Origin: DAOUFU01 sp034429275
GTDB lineage: Bacteria; Chloroflexota; Anaerolineae; Aggregatilineales; Aggregatilineaceae
Length of the DNA stretch: 10,040 nt
Assembly: GCA_034429275.1 (NCBI GenBank)
Contig: DAOUFU010000136.1
Span: 1 to 10,040, forward strand
Reading direction: 5' to 3'
The position numbers and the translations under genes were made by a program. Below are positions 7,022 through 10,040 of this stretch, piece after piece. Every line of letters begins with the position of its first letter. The first letter of the stretch is position 1. Under the pieces are notes generated by a model. The model was not told where the DNA came from, did no database searches, and saw nothing but the letters and a program-made list of their open reading frames with translations.

Positions 7022-7068
7022 GTTTCTCTGTGTGCGATTCCCAAACAGCAGGAGCAGCAGTCCCAAAA

Positions 7069-7902
7069 TCAGGCCAGCGCCGTGATCTGCTGCACGCCGC
7101 GCCAGCACTCATCAGGGGCCAGCGTCACCGGCTGGCCGATCTGCACGGCTTCAATGCACAGCATCTGGCGATAACCATCGGGGTCCATGTCGGCCAGCGC
7201 AGCCGCACGTTCTGGGCCGGGATTCCACACTACCGCATCCGAGAAGCCTTCCTGGGCAATCTCCAGCGCCCGTTCGCCATCGTTCAGCCGAATGGGACCG
7301 GGCACATCCCAGTAGATGCGGTCCACCTCGCCCACAATGCGCAGCGTGTCCTCGTCCTGGCGCGCATCATGGCCGAATTCGCGGTAGGCCATGCCGCCCA
7401 GCCCCTCAACCGTCACCGCAGCAATATCACCCACGCGAAAGTAGGTATGCAGCGCGGCAGTGAAGTCGAACGGCTGTATGCCCGTATTGGTGACCTCGAA
7501 CGCCAGCGAAAGCTGCATTCCGCCCACCGTCACCCACAAGTCGAGCACAAAATCGTGGTCCCATTCCCGGCGCGTGGCAGGGCTGGCGCTCAGGCTGAAC
7601 AAGGTGGAAGACGCGCCATCCACGCCCATCGACGCACCGGCGACACGCCAGGTCAGGTTGCGCGCGAAGCCGTGCGGGCGCATGGGTCCAAAGCGTGAAA
7701 ACTGTGGGAAGCAGACCGGCACGCCGCCGCGAATGGCGCAGCCGGGAGTCATCTCGGAGCGCGCGCTGAGGAACAACCGCTCGATGCCATCGGGAGTCAC
7801 CCACGAGACCACGTGCGCGCCGTGCGGCGTGATCTCGGCGCGGGCCTGGTCCGGCGCAGTGACCCGTACACGCGAGAACGGCTCAGGTTGTACGGTATTC
7901 AT
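7069..7902 (-). CDS. Aldose 1-epimerase / D-hexose-6-phosphate mutarotase family protein (YeaD-like)
   Basis: A 277-residue cytoplasmic protein of the galactose-mutarotase fold, which interconverts alpha and beta anomers of free or 6-phosphorylated sugars. The length fits the YeaD/hexose-6-phosphate mutarotase branch (about 270-300) better than GalM (about 340). Visible family motifs are AIRGGVPVCFPQFSRFG (56-72), RPHGFARNLTW (75-85), ALHTYFRVGD (150-159), SDAVVWNP (221-228) and CIEAVQIG (249-256). His152 and Glu251 are the likely catalytic pair, with His77 and Arg58 at the sugar site. Whether the substrate is phosphorylated cannot be told. AAGGA (7910-7914, minus strand) lies seven bases before the ATG. 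The gene sits 50 bases after the ATPase gene and upstream of the alpha-xylosidase. With that neighbour it would equilibrate the xylose or glucose-type sugars released by the hydrolase. No sign of damage is seen. Confidence 0.88.
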   Translation of the reverse strand: MNTVQPEPFSRVRVTAPDQARAEITPHGAHVVSWVTPDGIERLFLSARSEMTPGCAIRGGVPVCFPQFSRFGPMRPHGFARNLTWRVAGASMGVDGASSTLFSLSASPATRREWDHDFVLDLWVTVGGMQLSLAFEVTNTGIQPFDFTAALHTYFRVGDIAAVTVEGLGGMAYREFGHDARQDEDTLRIVGEVDRIYWDVPGPIRLNDGERALEIAQEGFSDAVVWNPGPERAAALADMDPDGYRQMLCIEAVQIGQPVTLAPDECWRGVQQITALA

Positions 7903-7952
7903 AGGCGCATCCTTGGTGGAATGGAGAACCCGAAAAAAATCGGTGGTGGCGT

Positions 7953-8756
7953 CTATGATACCTCATTATCCCAGCGGGGCACGATCGCGCGTGGCAACCT
8001 CTGGCCGTTGCTGTCCTGGTAGATGATCTCGGTATCCATCTCATAGGCGGCAGAAAGCAGGGGTTCGGTCAGGGTCTCGCGCGGGGTGCCCAGCGCGAGA
8101 GTCTCCCCCTCGCGCATCAGCAGCACCCGGTCGGCGTAGTTCAGCGCGTGATTGGGCGTGTGCGACGAGATGACAAAAGCCAGGCCGGCGCGGACCAGCC
8201 CACGCACCAGGGTCATCAGGTGATGCTTGTTGCGGGGATCGAGGTGGGCATCCGGCTCGTCCATCAGCAGGATATCGCACTGCTGCGTCAACCCGCGCGC
8301 GATCATCACCATCTGGCGCTGGCCGCCGCTCAGCCGGGTATAGGGCCGGTCGCGCAGCGCGATCAGACCCACGCGCTCCAGCGCCTCGTCGGCGGCGGCG
8401 TGATCCGCCGGGCCGGGCCGTTCCAGCAAGCGCAGATGCGGCGCGCGACCCATTAACACCACATCATGCACGGTATAGGCAAAAGCCGGGCTGTGAATCT
8501 GGGGAATCAGGCCCACACGACGGGCGCGCTGGGCAGGCGGAATAGTGCGAATATCCTGGCCATCAAGCTGCACAGACCCGCTATCCGGGCGCAGGATACC
8601 GGCCAGGCAGCGCATCAGGGTTGTTTTGCCACAGCCGTTGCGCCCCAGCAGGAAGGTAACCTCACCGGCAACCACCTGCAGCGAGATTTCGCGCAGCACC
8701 GGCTGGGCCGGTTCATAGGCGTAACTGATGGACCGGGCTTCCAGCATAGCTACCAT
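7953..8756 (-). CDS. ABC transporter ATP-binding protein, FecE/FhuC/BtuD type
   Basis: A 267-residue cytoplasmic ATPase of the metal-chelate/cobalamin import family, the energy source for the permease encoded just upstream. All motifs are intact: Walker A GRNGCGKT (38-45), Q-loop Gln86 (LIPQIHSP), signature LSGGQRQ (142-148), Walker B ILLMDEP (162-168), D-loop HLDP (171-174) and switch His199 (SSHTPNH). The length is typical. The ATG at 8756 overlaps the end of the permease gene by seven bases, implying translational coupling; an in-frame ATG at 8747 is an alternative start, and neither has a clear ribosome site. The last 20 or so residues (DSNGQRLPRAIVPRW) form a tail after the regulatory stretch, as in many relatives. 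The substrate may be ferric siderophore, heme, cobalamin or an oxyanion; the ATPase does not decide this. Confidence 0.94.
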   Translation of the reverse strand: MVAMLEARSISYAYEPAQPVLREISLQVVAGEVTFLLGRNGCGKTTLMRCLAGILRPDSGSVQLDGQDIRTIPPAQRARRVGLIPQIHSPAFAYTVHDVVLMGRAPHLRLLERPGPADHAAADEALERVGLIALRDRPYTRLSGGQRQMVMIARGLTQQCDILLMDEPDAHLDPRNKHHLMTLVRGLVRAGLAFVISSHTPNHALNYADRVLLMREGETLALGTPRETLTEPLLSAAYEMDTEIIYQDSNGQRLPRAIVPRWDNEVS

Positions 8757-9805
8757 CCCGTCCGGTTGCGCTGCAGCAGCAGGATCAGCATGGGCACGCC
8801 GACCAGCCCGGTCAGCACGCCCAACGGCACCTCTGCGGGCAGCAGCGCGCGCGAGATTGTGTCAATCGTCAGCAAAAAGCACGCCCCCAGGCTGAACGAC
8901 ACCGGCACCAGCCGCGTGTGGTCCGGCCCGACGATAATTCGCCCGGCGTGTGGTATCACCAGCCCCACCCAGCCAATCACGCCACCGACGGAGACGGCCA
9001 CTGCCGTCATCAGGGTGGCGGTGATGATCACGACCAGCTTCATCCGCGTGGGGTTGACGCCCAGCGTGACCGCTTCTTCATCGCCCATCGAAAGGATGTT
9101 GAGCCGCCAACGAACCATCCACAGCAGCGCCCCGCCCGCCGCCGTGATGAGCATCAGCAAGGGGATGTCCTGCCAGGTGACGCCAGTCAGCCCACCCAGC
9201 AGCCAGAAAGTGATCGCAGGAAGGGTATTGAGCGGATCGGCGATATATTTCAGCAGCGAGGTCAGCGAGCCGAAAAACGACCCGATCAACACACCCATCA
9301 GCGTCAGCACAATCATCGGGGCAGTGCGATACAGGCGGCTGCCCAGAAACGCCATCGTGACGGCCAGCAGGCCAAAGGCGAACGCGAACGCCTGCACCTG
9401 CGACGAGCCGCCGCCCAGCGTCAGCGCCAGCGCCGCGCCAAAGCCTGCTCCCGAAGTCACCCCCAGCAGGTTGGAATCGACCAGCGGATTCTTGAATATC
9501 CCCTGGAAGGCCGTGCCCGTCCCGGCCAACGACGCCCCGATCAGGCTGGCCGCCAGCACGCGCGGCAGTCTCACACGCAGCACCAGCGTCTTGGCCACCT
9601 CGTCAATCCCCTCTGCCGCGCCGGGGATCACCGGAGATAGCAGGATGCGCACCACGTTCGGCACGCTGACCGGGTACAGGCCGAGCGTTAGTGCGATGGC
9701 GATCAGCACCAGGGGAAGCACCAGCAGCGCGACGTATTCCACGTCGCGCCACCGGTGCGAAGCAGCAACTTGGCTGTATATCTTACGAACGCCTAAAACC
9801 CGCAT
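8750..9805 (-). CDS. ABC transporter permease, FecCD/BtuC family
   Basis: A 351-residue inner-membrane protein with the roughly ten-helix layout of the FecCD/BtuC family, importing iron chelates, heme, cobalamin or similar ligands. The first helix is at about 24-43. Family motifs are RLPRVLAASLIGASLAGTG (79-97), FKNPLVDSNLLGVTSGAGFG (104-123), the coupling-helix region GDEEAVTLGVN (241-251), GWVGLVIPHAGR (278-289) followed by HTRLVPVS (296-303), and AEVPLGVLTGLVGVP (324-338). The start ATG at 9805 lies inside the last codons of the binding-protein gene (13-base overlap) and its end overlaps the ATPase start by seven bases, so the three genes form one tightly coupled unit. The N-terminal 20 residues before the first helix are somewhat long but otherwise ordinary. 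A single permease gene suggests a homodimer, as in BtuC, unlike the FecC/FecD pair. Confidence 0.95.
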   Translation of the reverse strand: MRVLGVRKIYSQVAASHRWRDVEYVALLVLPLVLIAIALTLGLYPVSVPNVVRILLSPVIPGAAEGIDEVAKTLVLRVRLPRVLAASLIGASLAGTGTAFQGIFKNPLVDSNLLGVTSGAGFGAALALTLGGGSSQVQAFAFAFGLLAVTMAFLGSRLYRTAPMIVLTLMGVLIGSFFGSLTSLLKYIADPLNTLPAITFWLLGGLTGVTWQDIPLLMLITAAGGALLWMVRWRLNILSMGDEEAVTLGVNPTRMKLVVIITATLMTAVAVSVGGVIGWVGLVIPHAGRIIVGPDHTRLVPVSFSLGACFLLTIDTISRALLPAEVPLGVLTGLVGVPMLILLLQRNRTGW

Positions 9806-10040
9806 AACGCGGCGATCTCATCTTCCGTCAGGGTGTAATGGTAAAACGTGCGGTAGAAATAATCGGTCTCGGTCGAGCACTCCAGATCGACGAGGTCGGG
9901 ATACAAAACATCGGTCATCCAGATGATGCCCAGCACCGATTCCGGAATGGGGAGGTCCCAGGGAGCCACATACGCGGGGAGACGGTAGACCCGGCCCTCT
10001 TTGACTGCCGCGATCACCTGCCACTCCGTCTCTTTGACGA
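9793..10040 (-). CDS. ABC transporter substrate-binding protein, FecB/BtuF-like (C-terminal end, start outside window)
   Basis: Only the last 81 residues are visible; the minus-strand frame stays open to the window edge, and the first complete codon begins at 10038. The segment TEWQVIAAVKEGRVYRLP is the usual stretch near the end of class III binding proteins (W-x-x-x-x-AVK-x-GRVY). It is followed by PESVLGIIWMTDVLYPDLVD, a helix typical of this family, and by FYRTFYHYTLTEDEIAAL at the end. An internal GTG at 10017 could look like a start of a short gene, but the clear family sequence continues upstream of it, so this is the tail of a longer gene. Its stop overlaps the permease start by 13 bases. 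The protein would capture the metal chelate, cobalamin or oxyanion outside the membrane. The visible part does not show whether it is a lipoprotein. Confidence 0.85.
   Translation of the reverse strand, partial: VKETEWQVIAAVKEGRVYRLPAYVAPWDLPIPESVLGIIWMTDVLYPDLVDLECSTETDYFYRTFYHYTLTEDEIAALCGF

Noticed and set aside
7010..7108. A 33-residue N-terminal extension of the GH31 protein with a hydrophobic run (GLILGLLLLLFG) resembling a signal peptide or membrane anchor
   Set aside because: It would start inside the mutarotase coding region, and a good ribosome site (GAGG) stands before the internal ATG at 7009, from which the protein matches the family start. The hydrophobic stretch is the translated intergenic gap.
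8466..9926. A 486-codon open frame on the plus strand opposite the FecCD-type permease
   Set aside because: It lies antisense to a clear permease gene, has no recognisable domain and is Ser/Pro/Thr/Arg-rich in the way typical of GC-rich shadow frames.
9793..10017. A separate small 74-residue gene starting at GTG 10017
   Set aside because: The family-typical sequence continues upstream in the same frame to the window edge (TEWQ before the GTG), so it is the tail of a binding-protein gene.
1..10040. Search for CRISPR repeats, tRNA genes, transposases, phage genes, toxin-antitoxin or defence modules
   Set aside because: No spaced direct repeats, tRNA-like folds or proteins of these kinds were seen; almost all of the sequence is occupied by transport and sugar-enzyme genes.

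Overview
The window is a gene-dense, GC-rich stretch of bacterial chromosome holding two transport loci and a small set of sugar-processing enzymes. No rRNA, tRNA, CRISPR array, transposase or phage gene is visible. Overall protein style, GC content and a dispersed-repeat-like 'TAGGGGCGG' palindrome suggest a Chloroflexota (Anaerolineae-like) bacterium. This assignment is an impression from recall, not a test.

Region 1 (bases 1-4873, plus strand) looks like a sugar operon. In order it has the C-terminal half of an RbsA/MglA/XylG-type ATPase (start outside the window), an RbsC/XylH-type permease, an RbsB-type substrate-binding protein and an L-fucose-isomerase-like enzyme. The first three follow the E. 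coli rbs order (ATPase, permease, binding protein), with an isomerase where rbs has the kinase. A perfect 13-bp palindrome separates the binding-protein gene from the isomerase gene. A strong 15-bp hairpin closes the locus and also faces the convergent genes.

Region 2 (4970-7902, minus strand) holds an aldose/hexose-6-phosphate mutarotase followed by a cytoplasmic GH31 alpha-xylosidase of the YicI type. The catalytic and substrate-selecting residues recalled for YicI all line up. The C-terminal beta-domain is about 90-110 residues shorter than in YicI.

Region 3 (7953-10040, minus strand) is a FecBCD/BtuFCD-type uptake system. It comprises the C-terminal end of the binding protein (start outside the window), the permease and the ATPase, with overlapping gene ends. 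Its substrate (ferric siderophore, heme, cobalamin or an oxyanion such as molybdate) cannot be read from the sequence.

Regions 1 and 2 together suggest uptake and intracellular processing of plant hemicellulose side-chain sugars. The alpha-xylosidase would release xylose from xyloglucan-type oligosaccharides, the mutarotase would equilibrate anomers, and the isomerase would convert an imported aldose to a ketose. Kinase, aldolase and regulator genes are not in the window. I found no convincing undescribed system; the points of interest are the shortened GH31 enzyme, the divergent isomerase and the intergenic palindromes.
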